The translations under genes were made by a program, and so were the position numbers. The notes beneath the pieces are model-generated. The model did no database searches and was not told the origin of the DNA. It saw nothing but the letters and a program-made list of their open reading frames with translations. From NCBI GenBank assembly GCA_040752025.1, contig JBFMFR010000068.1, forward strand, positions 1-34,391: a stretch of DNA of 34,391 nucleotides, in the 5' to 3' direction. The DNA comes from JBFMFR01 sp040752025 (GTDB lineage: Bacteria > Chloroflexota > Anaerolineae > Anaerolineales > UBA4823). Positions 1 through 6,797 of the stretch are shown piece by piece (position 1 is the stretch's first letter; the number at the start of each line of letters is the position of its first letter).

Positions 1-290
1 CCACGAATTTTACGAATTGGACGAATTTTTGGGGGGAGAAGGCCACGAATTTTACGAATTGGACGAATTTTTGGGGGAGGAGGGCACGAATTTGACGAGT
101 TGGACGAATTTTTGGGGGGAGGAGGACACGAATTTTACGAATTGGACGAATTTTGGGGGGAGAAGGCCACGAATTTTACGAATTGGACGAATTTTTGGGG
201 GGAGAAGGCCACGAATTTTACGAATTGGACGAATTTTTGGGGGGAGAAGGGCACGAATTTGACGAGTTGGGCGAAGTGGGGGGAGGGGTT
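1..290. repeat. 42-bp tandem repeat, about seven copies
   Basis: The motif CACGAATTT recurs at 2, 44, 85, 127, 168, 210 and 252, giving a 41-42 bp period. Each unit carries an ACGAATT-rich half followed by a run of five or six G and a purine-rich end. The last copy degrades into G-rich sequence by about 290. The array continues off the left window edge, so the copy number is a minimum. Unit length alternates between 41 and 42, which breaks any single reading frame, so I treat it as non-coding. It lies directly upstream of the recombinase-like gene; whether it regulates that gene or is a recombination target is not shown. Confidence 0.9.
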
Positions 291-393
291 GGTGGGGAAA
301 AGGGCTTGCGTTTTTAGAACTTTTGTGCTAATAATTATATGGCTGCGAATGGCAGCGGATTGTGGAGGTCTGGCGGTCGACGGGAGTGTGAGG

Positions 394-1866
394 ATGAACG
401 CAGGTGATGAGGCTAAGCGGTTGTTGTTGTTCGATCTGCTGGCGCGGGACGAGGGGGAGGCGCGGGCGCTGGAGGTGAACGAAGAGGCGAGGCGGTGGGC
501 GCTGGCGTTCGAGGCGTGGATGGCAGAGCGGGAGCAGCGGCTGGGAAGGAAGCAGCGCTGGTCGGGGGAGAACGCCTGGCGGCAGTTCCTGGGGCTGGCA
601 CACCTAGCGCCGTGGGAGGTGAGGCGCGAGGACCTGGAAGGCTGGCTGGATTACCAGATGGAGGAGTTCGGGGCGCGGCCGACGACGGCGCTGCGGCAGG
701 TGAAGCTGCTGTCGAATTTCTTCTATTTCTGCGAGGAGCGGGGGGTGTGCAAGGCAAACCCGGCGGCGCGGCTGCGGACGCCGCAGGCGGAGGCGTTCAG
801 CAACTGTGTGTATCTGTACCAGGAGGAGGCGGCGGCGCTGCTGGGGACGGTGGACCGGGAGACGAGCGTGGTAGGGAAGCGGGATTACGCGCTGCTGGCG
901 CTGCAACTGGAAAGCGGGCAGACGCCGGCGCGGGTGCGGGAGCTGCGCTGGGGGCAATTGGAAGTGGAGGGGCGGCAGGCGTGGGTATCGTGGAAGCGAG
1001 GGAGGAAGGCCCGGCGGGAGGCGCTGGGGCAGGCGTGCTGGGAGGCGATGGCGGACTACCTGGAGGCGAGCGGGCGAATGGGGCAGATGAAGGCTCCGGA
1101 TTTCGTGTTCGCACCGCTGGCGGAGAAGGATCACGAGCCGACGGGCAGGGCGGAGGAATGGGAGGCGGGGCGGGCGATCTCGGCCGAGCAGATGCGCAGG
1201 GCGCTGGGGCTGTACGCGCAGTGGGCGGGGCTGAAGGTGGAGGGGCTGCGGCTGGTCGATCTGCGCTTCACGGCGATGGTGCAGCGGCTGCAAGCGGGGA
1301 TGGACGAGAAGGAGGTGGTGGCGTGGATGGGGGTGAACGCGCATTACCCGGTGCGCAGGCACCTGTTACAGGCGGCGCGCAAGCCGGTGAGCGCGGAGCG
1401 GCTGGAGGCGGCGAGGCAGGCGCTGGGCAAGGGGGCGTACCCACGGCAGGCGCCGGGCTTCCAGGAGGGGAACCTGGCGGGGTTGAAGCACGGGTACGGG
1501 GCGCAGCGGCTGCCGCAGGCGGAGGTGGCGGCGAGGCTGGCGGCGCCGATGGGGTTCGACCAGGCGATCGCCAGGCTGGAGGTGATCATGGAGCGGGCGT
1601 TCGAGCTGGTGATGCAAACGGACTCGGAGCGGGAGCTGATGCGGCTGCTGGAGGTGTACGGGCGAGCGGTGGGGCAGTTGAGCGGGGCGCTGAAGGCGCA
1701 GAAGGCGCTGGGAGTGGAGGATGAAATGGAAGGGTCACGGAGGGTGCTGAAGCAGGCGATCGAGAATGTATTGGGGGAGATGAAGCTTATGGAGGGAGGG
1801 CAGATGGTGGATGAGGAGGAGGATGAGGATGAGGAGGAGGACATTGGATGGAGCCAGCCTGGATAA
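394..1866 (+). CDS. tyrosine-recombinase-fold protein, catalytically doubtful, with terminase-small-subunit-like tail
   Basis: A 490-aa protein. Residues about 35-130 look like the SAM-like core-binding domain of phage integrases (LSNFFYFCEERG, then NPAARLRTP). Residues about 140-330 look like the catalytic domain: R180 in TPARVREL fits Arg I. The HxLR box reads V288-D-L-R291, with Val for His. The next box reads WMGVNAHYP with no clear His/Trp, and I see no obvious Tyr nucleophile. Residues about 345-460 (GNLAGLKHGYGAQRL, then long helices) recall the GNxNAxKHGFYS region of phage terminase small subunits. The C-terminus is very acidic (DEEEDEDEEED). I chose ATG 394 because the open frame upstream only runs through the tandem repeat; GTG 388 is possible. 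It may be a structural or DNA-binding integrase relative rather than an active enzyme. Confidence 0.72.
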   Translation: MNAGDEAKRLLLFDLLARDEGEARALEVNEEARRWALAFEAWMAEREQRLGRKQRWSGENAWRQFLGLAHLAPWEVRREDLEGWLDYQMEEFGARPTTALRQVKLLSNFFYFCEERGVCKANPAARLRTPQAEAFSNCVYLYQEEAAALLGTVDRETSVVGKRDYALLALQLESGQTPARVRELRWGQLEVEGRQAWVSWKRGRKARREALGQACWEAMADYLEASGRMGQMKAPDFVFAPLAEKDHEPTGRAEEWEAGRAISAEQMRRALGLYAQWAGLKVEGLRLVDLRFTAMVQRLQAGMDEKEVVAWMGVNAHYPVRRHLLQAARKPVSAERLEAARQALGKGAYPRQAPGFQEGNLAGLKHGYGAQRLPQAEVAARLAAPMGFDQAIARLEVIMERAFELVMQTDSERELMRLLEVYGRAVGQLSGALKAQKALGVEDEMEGSRRVLKQAIENVLGEMKLMEGGQMVDEEEDEDEEEDIGWSQPG

Positions 1867-2100
1867 GCGAGGGGAGGCGGGGAGACCTGGAAGATCGGGC
1901 CCTGGCGCGCGAGAAACTGCCGCGCCTGGGGATAGGGCCTGAAAAATCAGGGGCGATCGCCTGGGAGGACGTTCACCAGGAGTGGTAAAACAGGCGGACC
2001 CTATTTAGATCTCGAGGGGTTAGCGGCGAAACTGGCCAGATAACGGAGCCAATGTGGTTATAAAATCGCTCGAAATAAGCGCCGCATGCTCCAAGGCAGG

Positions 2101-2178
2101 GTGCGTTGCACTTTCAGAGTGCGATGCACCTGGATTGGCGGGGGGGGGAAGGTGCAACGAAGGGCACGTGCATCGCAC
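2101..2178. repeat. GTGCGNTGCAC inverted repeat cluster
   Basis: GTGCGTTGCAC (2101-2111) and GTGCGATGCAC (2119-2129) are followed, after a G-run, by the opposite orientation: GTGCAACGAAG (from 2152, degenerate) and GTGCATCGCAC (2168-2178). Each 11-mer is itself a GTGC-N3-GCAC palindrome. The same pair of half-sites recurs at 15148-15178, so this is a dispersed element rather than a one-off. Confidence 0.8.
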
Positions 2179-2296
2179 CGGGGCCAGGGGATGGCTGGGG
2201 ATATGAGGTTGGTAAGGTGTGGGGGAGGGGAATTGGGCGATAAGGCAACAAGGTAATTGGTTGGGAGAATTTGTCCTTGCGAGTCAAATGTTGTAA

Positions 2297-2302
2297 TATA
2301 AT
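2297..2302 (+). promoter_or_regulatory. candidate -10 box of STAND unit
   Basis: A perfect TATAAT lies 158 bp before the next start, ahead of the hairpin-rich leader. I see no good -35 at 16-18 bp; TTGCGA at 2277 is only 14 bp away. Tentative. Confidence 0.3.
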
Positions 2303-2350
2303 TCAGGCATCCGAGATAATCACCTCGCCCAGGGTAGTGTTTGGCGAGCG

Positions 2351-2446
2351 GCGAGCGCTGCTCGCATGGCCTCAGCGGAGGGGGTGCACCGGCAGCAAAA
2401 GGTGTAACCCAAGCGCCCACCCTCCGCAAAAGGCCGGGCGCTTTTT
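2351..2446 (+). promoter_or_regulatory. structured leader with terminator-like hairpin (possible attenuator)
   Basis: GCGAGC-N3-GCTCGC forms a hairpin at about 2351-2365. AAGCGCCC (2411-2418) pairs with GGGCGCTT (2436-2443), followed by a T-run and TAT, like an intrinsic terminator, ending 15 bp before ATG 2461. GCGGAGGG (2375-2382) can pair with CCCTCCGC (2420-2427), which lies inside the terminator loop, so the two pairings compete or form a pseudoknot. This is the layout of an attenuator or riboswitch. I do not recognise a known riboswitch class. Confidence 0.45.
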
Positions 2447-2460
2447 ATCTAGAGTGGACT

Positions 2461-3033
2461 ATGCCTGAAAAGCAAACAACCGAACACCCATCGATCGACA
2501 CCGGCGGAGGCGCCTATACCGGGAGAGATGCTAACGTCAGTGGCAACTTCACCGGGCGCGACACACACGTCCACGGCGATTTAGTGTATGGCGATAAAAT
2601 CGCGCCAGGAAAGCCGGCTAAACGCAAACCCGCCAGGCGAAAGCCTGCCAGACAACCACCCGCCCGGCCGCCGTCCAGCTTCGCCAGCCTCTTCTGGGGC
2701 GGCCTGATCGGCTTCCTGCTAGGCATACTGGGCAACTTGCTGGCGAATTGGATGCAAGGGGAAATATTCGGCAACCTGTTCACGCCGGCGCGCATCGCCG
2801 TGATCGCTGCGGCGGCGTTTGTGGGCCTGTTGATTGCAGCCTGGTTATCCAGCCGGCAAGCGCCCGTGGAAAGCGCGGCCCCAGGGCGCAGATCGGTTGG
2901 CGTCTGGCTCGACCGGGTAACGCTGCTGTGGTCCAAATTGGTCGCCAGGGGCCGGAATATCCACTTCCACAACGTCAAATCACTCGGCTCCACCATCGAT
3001 ATCGATACAAACCAAGACTCAAAGGATCATTGA
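2461..3033 (+). CDS. two-TM membrane protein with GRD/GDKI beta-repeats, first gene of STAND triad
   Basis: A 190-aa protein. Residues 13-47 hold short repeats around TGRD, SGNFTGRD, VHGD and VYGDKI, spaced seven to eight residues, suggesting a small beta-solenoid. A basic, Pro-rich linker (50-71; KPAKRKPARRKPARQPPARP) follows. Two hydrophobic segments (about 79-98 and 111-130) look transmembrane. The C-terminal part ends with another beta-like stretch (IHFHNVKSLGSTIDIDT). From memory, similar GD-repeat segments occur in or next to STAND and TPR proteins of cyanobacteria and Chloroflexota; I cannot verify that here. The frame is open upstream to 2341, but ATG 2461 follows the terminator-like hairpin and is the natural start. 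Only 4 bp separate its stop from the NTPase gene, so it is probably co-transcribed. Role inferred: membrane platform or effector. Confidence 0.65.
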   Translation: MPEKQTTEHPSIDTGGGAYTGRDANVSGNFTGRDTHVHGDLVYGDKIAPGKPAKRKPARRKPARQPPARPPSSFASLFWGGLIGFLLGILGNLLANWMQGEIFGNLFTPARIAVIAAAAFVGLLIAAWLSSRQAPVESAAPGRRSVGVWLDRVTLLWSKLVARGRNIHFHNVKSLGSTIDIDTNQDSKDH

Positions 3034-3037
3034 GGCT

Positions 3038-3805
3038 ATGTCTGACACGCAGTTGATGGATCGCGGTGCTACTTTGGATCTGTTCCGCTCCATGCTGAAC
3101 AGGCAGCGACCCGAGAGATACCTGCGGCTGCTTGGAACCCAAAAGATGGGCAAATCGCGCATGCTGCGCGAGTTCCGCCAGATCGCACGAAGCGAGCTCG
3201 GCGCTTACTGCGCATTGATCGATTTGCGCACAGATTCGCAGAACCAGGTCGACCACCTGTTTTTTATGTGCCAGCAGATCGGAGCAGGCCGCTTTACATG
3301 CTTCCAGTCGGTTCACCAGGAGTACGTAGAGCGCCGCGCAGTGAACGTGACCGGGGTCAAGCAGTTGTTCTCCTCGTTATCAATTCGGGCAGAACAAGAC
3401 AAAAGCGCCGAAGAGCATATCCGCCGCCGCCTGACCAATGCTTTTCTGCAAGATGCCAGCAGCCTGGCAGCCGAAGGGCGGGTGGTTCTGCTATTCGACA
3501 CCTTCGATGAGGCCGACACAGGGCTTCAAGCCTGGCTGAACGAGCAGTTGCTGCCGGGCCTGTATTCCCTGGAAAATTCCTGGGTAGTTTTTGCCGGGCG
3601 CAGCGTGCCCGAACCACTGACGAACTGCCAGGATATCTGCCTGACTCACGAATTACCTCCCGTGGAAGAACGCCATTTCATGGAACACTGCTCCCGCCAG
3701 GGGATTCCGGTGACGCAAGAAGAGATCGCCACTTGCCACAGAGTGTTCAACGGCGCTCCCGGCTTCTTTGCGGATATGGCGCCCAACTTGCATAGAGGCC
3801 GGTGA
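3038..3805 (+). CDS. STAND/AAA-type P-loop NTPase, stand-alone ATPase half
   Basis: A 255-aa protein. Walker A is GTQKMGKS (33-40, Lys39). Walker B is VVLLFDTFDEAD (149-160). VVFAGRS (183-189) fits the sensor strand of STAND ATPases, and FNGAPGFFADMA (237-248) fits the GxP motif after the ATPase core. The protein stops just past that motif, where a normal STAND protein continues into a winged helix and repeats. Those parts appear to be in the next gene: its ATG overlaps this stop (TGATG). Expected role: nucleotide-dependent switch that assembles when the repeat partner senses a signal. Target and effector are unknown. Confidence 0.7.
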   Translation: MSDTQLMDRGATLDLFRSMLNRQRPERYLRLLGTQKMGKSRMLREFRQIARSELGAYCALIDLRTDSQNQVDHLFFMCQQIGAGRFTCFQSVHQEYVERRAVNVTGVKQLFSSLSIRAEQDKSAEEHIRRRLTNAFLQDASSLAAEGRVVLLFDTFDEADTGLQAWLNEQLLPGLYSLENSWVVFAGRSVPEPLTNCQDICLTHELPPVEERHFMEHCSRQGIPVTQEEIATCHRVFNGAPGFFADMAPNLHRGR

Positions 3806-5259
3806 TGAAAGCAGACGAGTTGATCGCCGAACTGCAGGCGGCGCAAACCCCCGAAGACAAAGCCGCCATCCTGGCCGAGGCCAGTTTCGCCGGCCTGCCC
3901 CACGAAGCAGCTACAGCGGCGCGCCGGTGCGGCTTTTTCCCCTGGTTTACCCGGCCGATGATGGCTGCATTACTGGCAGACACTGCCGAGGCGGAGGCAG
4001 AGGCGGCCATCCAGGCCATTGTTTCTTTTCCGTTCACCGAAACCATTCCTTCGGGTTACACTTACCACCAATCAACCCGCCAGGGGTTGTTAAAACGCTA
4101 CATCCAAAGAGAACCTGACGAGATCGCCGCGGCTTACACCGCCGTACTTCCAGCCTTGTTGGCTAACTGGCAAGAAGACGAATCCGCCGTGCTGGCGCTA
4201 TCCGGCCTGGTAATTACAGGCCAGGTGGAGGAAGCCATCCGGCGATTGGATGAGCTGCTCTCGCGGTTTATCTCTCAACGCGAGACCAGGTCCATCCTGG
4301 CCTTATTGGATGCCCTCGAACAAGCTCAAAATCTGCCCTTTGCGCCTCAGATCGAACTCGATGCGAGGCAGCATTTCATTTGGGGCTGGGCAGCGTACAT
4401 CGAGAGAGATTATGAGACTGCGATTGCGCACTGGCAGCAGGCGGTGGCGCTCACCCCGCCCGGCTCACCGGACCTGCCGATGTACCTCAACAACCTGGGC
4501 AATGGGCTTAGCGACCGCTATGCCCGCACGGGGGAGCTGGCCGACCNNNNNNNNNNNNNNNNNNNNNNNNNNNNNNNNNNNNNNNNNNNNNNNNNNNNNN
4601 NNNNNNNNNNNNNNNNNNNNNNNNNNNNNNNNNNNNNNNNNNNNNNGGCGGTGGCGCTCACCCCGCCCGGCTCACCGGACCTGCCGATGTACCTCAACAA
4701 CCTGGGCAATGGGCTTAGCGACCGCTATGCCCGCACGGGGGAGCTGGCCGACCTGGAGCAGGCGATTGCGCACGGGCAGCAGGCGGTGGCGCTCACCCCG
4801 CCCGGCTCACCGGACCTGCCGATGTACCTCAACAACCTGGGCAATGGGCTTCGCGACCGCTATGCCCGCACGGGGGAGCTGGCCGACCTGGAGCAGGCGA
4901 TTGCGCACTGGCAGCAGGCGGTGGCGCTCACCCCTCCCGACTCTCCGGCCCTGCCATCTCGTCTCAACAACCTGGGGATCGCCTATATCAACTCGAGCAA
5001 ATACGATGATGCCATAGCAATTTACGATCAACTCATCGCCCACGATCCCCAATATACTAACGCCTACTACAACAAAGCCTGCGCCTACGCCCTCATGAAC
5101 GATGTTCCCCAGGCCTGCCGCTGGCTGCGCCTCGCCATCCAGATGGATGGAGAAACCCTCGATCTAGCCCGCACCGACGCCGACTTCGACGCCATCCGTA
5201 ACACTCCCGAATTCCAGGCCGTCCTTTCCTCCCACGCTTCCAAGGATAGTCAAACTTAG
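3805..5259 (+). CDS. TPR sensor protein completing the split STAND ATPase (contains assembly gap)
   Basis: About 484 aa as assembled. Start ATG 3805 overlaps the upstream TGA; GTG 3802 also fits. Residues about 1-100, including SFPFTETIPSGYTYHQST, resemble the winged-helix segment that normally follows a STAND ATPase core. The middle has near-identical 45-residue TPR units (AIAHWQQAVALTPPGSP then LNNLGNGL). The C-terminus (YNKACAYALMNDVPQACRWL onward, with ADFDAIRNTPEFQ) is the usual end of TPR domains in such proteins. A 100-N gap lies within the repeats, so true length is unknown. A stop codon (TAG 3793) in this frame just before the start argues against a recent frameshift split. Likely the ligand or partner sensing arm of the NTPase. 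Confidence 0.75.
   Translation: MKADELIAELQAAQTPEDKAAILAEASFAGLPHEAATAARRCGFFPWFTRPMMAALLADTAEAEAEAAIQAIVSFPFTETIPSGYTYHQSTRQGLLKRYIQREPDEIAAAYTAVLPALLANWQEDESAVLALSGLVITGQVEEAIRRLDELLSRFISQRETRSILALLDALEQAQNLPFAPQIELDARQHFIWGWAAYIERDYETAIAHWQQAVALTPPGSPDLPMYLNNLGNGLSDRYARTGELADXXXXXXXXXXXXXXXXXXXXXXXXXXXXXXXXXXAVALTPPGSPDLPMYLNNLGNGLSDRYARTGELADLEQAIAHGQQAVALTPPGSPDLPMYLNNLGNGLRDRYARTGELADLEQAIAHWQQAVALTPPDSPALPSRLNNLGIAYINSSKYDDAIAIYDQLIAHDPQYTNAYYNKACAYALMNDVPQACRWLRLAIQMDGETLDLARTDADFDAIRNTPEFQAVLSSHASKDSQT
4410..4975 (+). repeat. 135-bp in-gene TPR repeat
   Basis: The word GGCGGTGGCG marks units at 4440, 4647, 4782 and 4917. The intact units are exactly 135 bp (45 codons) apart and nearly identical; the last one diverges. 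The 4440-4647 distance (207 bp) spans the N gap and is not a multiple of 135. Confidence 0.9.
4547..4646. other. assembly gap (100 N) in TPR repeats
   Basis: Exactly 100 N, a conventional placeholder. To keep the 135-bp phase on both sides, the missing sequence should be 28 bp or 28 plus multiples of 135. The contigs probably broke because the repeats are nearly identical. Confidence 0.95.
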
Positions 5260-5327
5260 CCAATTGCCGTATCCCCCAACCCCCTCCGCAAGAGGCTCAG
5301 GTTGCATTAATTTTCAAGGAGGCAATA

Positions 5328-5816
5328 ATGTCAGTCAAAGAATTTGAGATTTTTCATGGAATCGTATTGACCAAGCTGGTTCGCTGCGAACGCCCTGTTG
5401 CACTTAGCTTGATCGAAACTCGAGGCGATGAGTGGGCGTGCTATAAAATCAACGAAGCAGTGTTTTTGTTCGTAAAACATAGCACTTCTCGCAGAAAGGT
5501 AAGCAGGGGCGGCGGAGGTTATTCCTGGTCCTTTGTGTTCAATGTTGGGCAGATGCAACAGATGGCGGCAAAAGCTAAAGAGATGCAAGTGTATATTGCA
5601 TTGGTTTGCGGCAATAAATCTTTTGATACTGAAATGCAGGTTTGTTTACTAGAACCATCGGAACTGCATGGCCTACTAGATTTTAGCGTCAGCGTTCAGC
5701 AAGCCATAACTGTTCGATATCACCCAGGCAAGAATCTGCGCATTTTCAAAGATCGTAAGGAGAAGTTACTTGTTCCCCAGGGACGTTTGGATACCTGGGA
5801 TGTCCCCGGCAACTAG
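5328..5816 (+). CDS. conserved-looking hypothetical protein, A+T-rich
   Basis: A 162-aa protein with a strong ribosome site (AAGGAGG, 7 bp before ATG). I do not recognise a family. It has alternating beta-rich stretches (VALSLIETRG, EAVFLFVKHS, YSWSFVFNV, VYIALVCGN) and a central helix (QMQQMAAKAKEMQ). It ends in a short polar region (LDTWDVPGN). No signal peptide or membrane segment. It begins 68 bp after the TPR gene and ends 20 bp before the next gene, so the pair is probably an operon. Base composition is clearly richer in A+T than the genes on either side. The beta-helix-beta layout could suit a small nuclease or ligand-binding fold, but that is only a guess. Confidence 0.6.
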   Translation: MSVKEFEIFHGIVLTKLVRCERPVALSLIETRGDEWACYKINEAVFLFVKHSTSRRKVSRGGGGYSWSFVFNVGQMQQMAAKAKEMQVYIALVCGNKSFDTEMQVCLLEPSELHGLLDFSVSVQQAITVRYHPGKNLRIFKDRKEKLLVPQGRLDTWDVPGN

Positions 5817-5836
5817 CAAAAAGGAGGGCCTGGCCT

Positions 5837-6577
5837 ATGAGTTTTTTGAGTTGGTTTATGAGCATCATTGCAAGTATCTGTTATCTCATACAGCAGGATT
5901 GGCTTTGGGCGATGGTGCAGACCATCACAATCGTAATTTCCCTCGTAGTTATTGGTATACAACTAAGAATTCAAACTGGATCCCATATTGTTACCTCGAT
6001 CCAAACAATCGAGGAACGCTGGAATTCAGAGCCAATGTTAAGAGCCAGGAATACTGTATGCCGAAGGTGGCAAGATGGGAAGAAGGATTTCGACCCATTA
6101 GCAGAACAGATATCTGAATTTTTCGAGGATTTGGGTGTTTATGCCAGGAATCACGTGCTTTCTTCCCAAGTTTTATGGGAAGTATTCTCGTGGAATATCC
6201 AACATTACTATTGCTTGTTTAGTGACGGAATAAGGGACAAACGTAATGAGTTCCATGATGATACGCTTTATGATCAATTCGAGCATTTGTTCAACAGGTT
6301 GAACAGGATAAATAGAAAGAAAATATCCGAATATTCCAGAGCAAATGTGATGAATTCGTTCAAATATTCCATAAAGAAGCAGTTATATTCTTTGGTAAAA
6401 AAGCAAGTTCCACATCCATTGAGATTGCAAATTTCACGTGCGACAAAAGATGATGAAGAAATGGACTTTTTTGTTAAACGTGAAATAGAAATAACTGATA
6501 CAGCTTTAGGCAAAAAACCGGAGAAAAGAGCTAGAAACAGCGTAAAAGTGCAAAATGGGAACCCAAAAATTGATTGA
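5837..6577 (+). CDS. membrane-anchored hypothetical protein, DUF4760-like
   Basis: A 246-aa protein with ribosome site AAGGAGG (5821-5827). Two hydrophobic segments (about 4-18 and 24-42) form an N-terminal anchor. A cytoplasmic helical domain follows: SIQTIEERWNSEPMLRARN, then EFFEDLGVYARNHVLSSQVLWEVF. That pattern (ERWNS..M..AR, then FFE.LG and W..F) is what I associate with DUF4760-type membrane proteins; the assignment is by eye. The C-terminus is very basic (KKPEKRARNSVK). It pairs with the preceding 162-aa gene in an A+T-rich patch inside the island, so it may be an accessory or defence component. Function unknown. Confidence 0.6.
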   Translation: MSFLSWFMSIIASICYLIQQDWLWAMVQTITIVISLVVIGIQLRIQTGSHIVTSIQTIEERWNSEPMLRARNTVCRRWQDGKKDFDPLAEQISEFFEDLGVYARNHVLSSQVLWEVFSWNIQHYYCLFSDGIRDKRNEFHDDTLYDQFEHLFNRLNRINRKKISEYSRANVMNSFKYSIKKQLYSLVKKQVPHPLRLQISRATKDDEEMDFFVKREIEITDTALGKKPEKRARNSVKVQNGNPKID

Positions 6578-6797
6578 GGAACTTGCAAAGCGCAAGCTTG
6601 CTCTATTTCTTCTTGAAGTTTGTTTACGCCTTCAGAAAAGAATTGGCACTTATTACTGGAAACAAAGGCAGATCATGACAAGTCGCCACTACACATCCAA
6701 AGCCAAACACGCCCAGCTCTGCGCCATCATCATCACTGACGCCCCCCTCATAGTCATAGCCAGGTCAGGCTCTTAGCCAGCCTTGCGAGAATACCGC

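Larger units (their letters stand above)
1867..2460. other. 594-bp intergenic region between recombinase-like gene and STAND unit
   Basis: No credible coding sequence. The first ~230 bp show nothing I can name. The second part holds a GTGCGNTGCAC inverted repeat cluster (2101-2178), a TATAAT box (2297-2302) and a hairpin-rich leader (2351-2446) in front of the next gene. The region is a likely promoter plus junction of the accessory island. Confidence 0.7.

Noticed and set aside
1..290. G-quadruplex array
   Set aside because: Each unit has only one G-run and they are about 36 bases apart, too far for a canonical quadruplex.
100..393. N-terminal extension of the recombinase-like protein through the 42-bp repeat
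   Set aside because: The repeat alternates 41 and 42 bp and is open in more than one frame only because it lacks stop words. ATG 394 begins the recognisable protein.
3790..3810. Frameshift joining NTPase and TPR genes
   Set aside because: The second frame has a stop (TAG 3793) just before its ATG and the TGATG overlap is a standard coupled start, so a natural split is more likely than an assembly error.
6555..6776. 73-aa open frame after the DUF4760-like gene
   Set aside because: Overlaps the previous gene, has no clear ribosome site, no recognisable content and no conserved-looking start.
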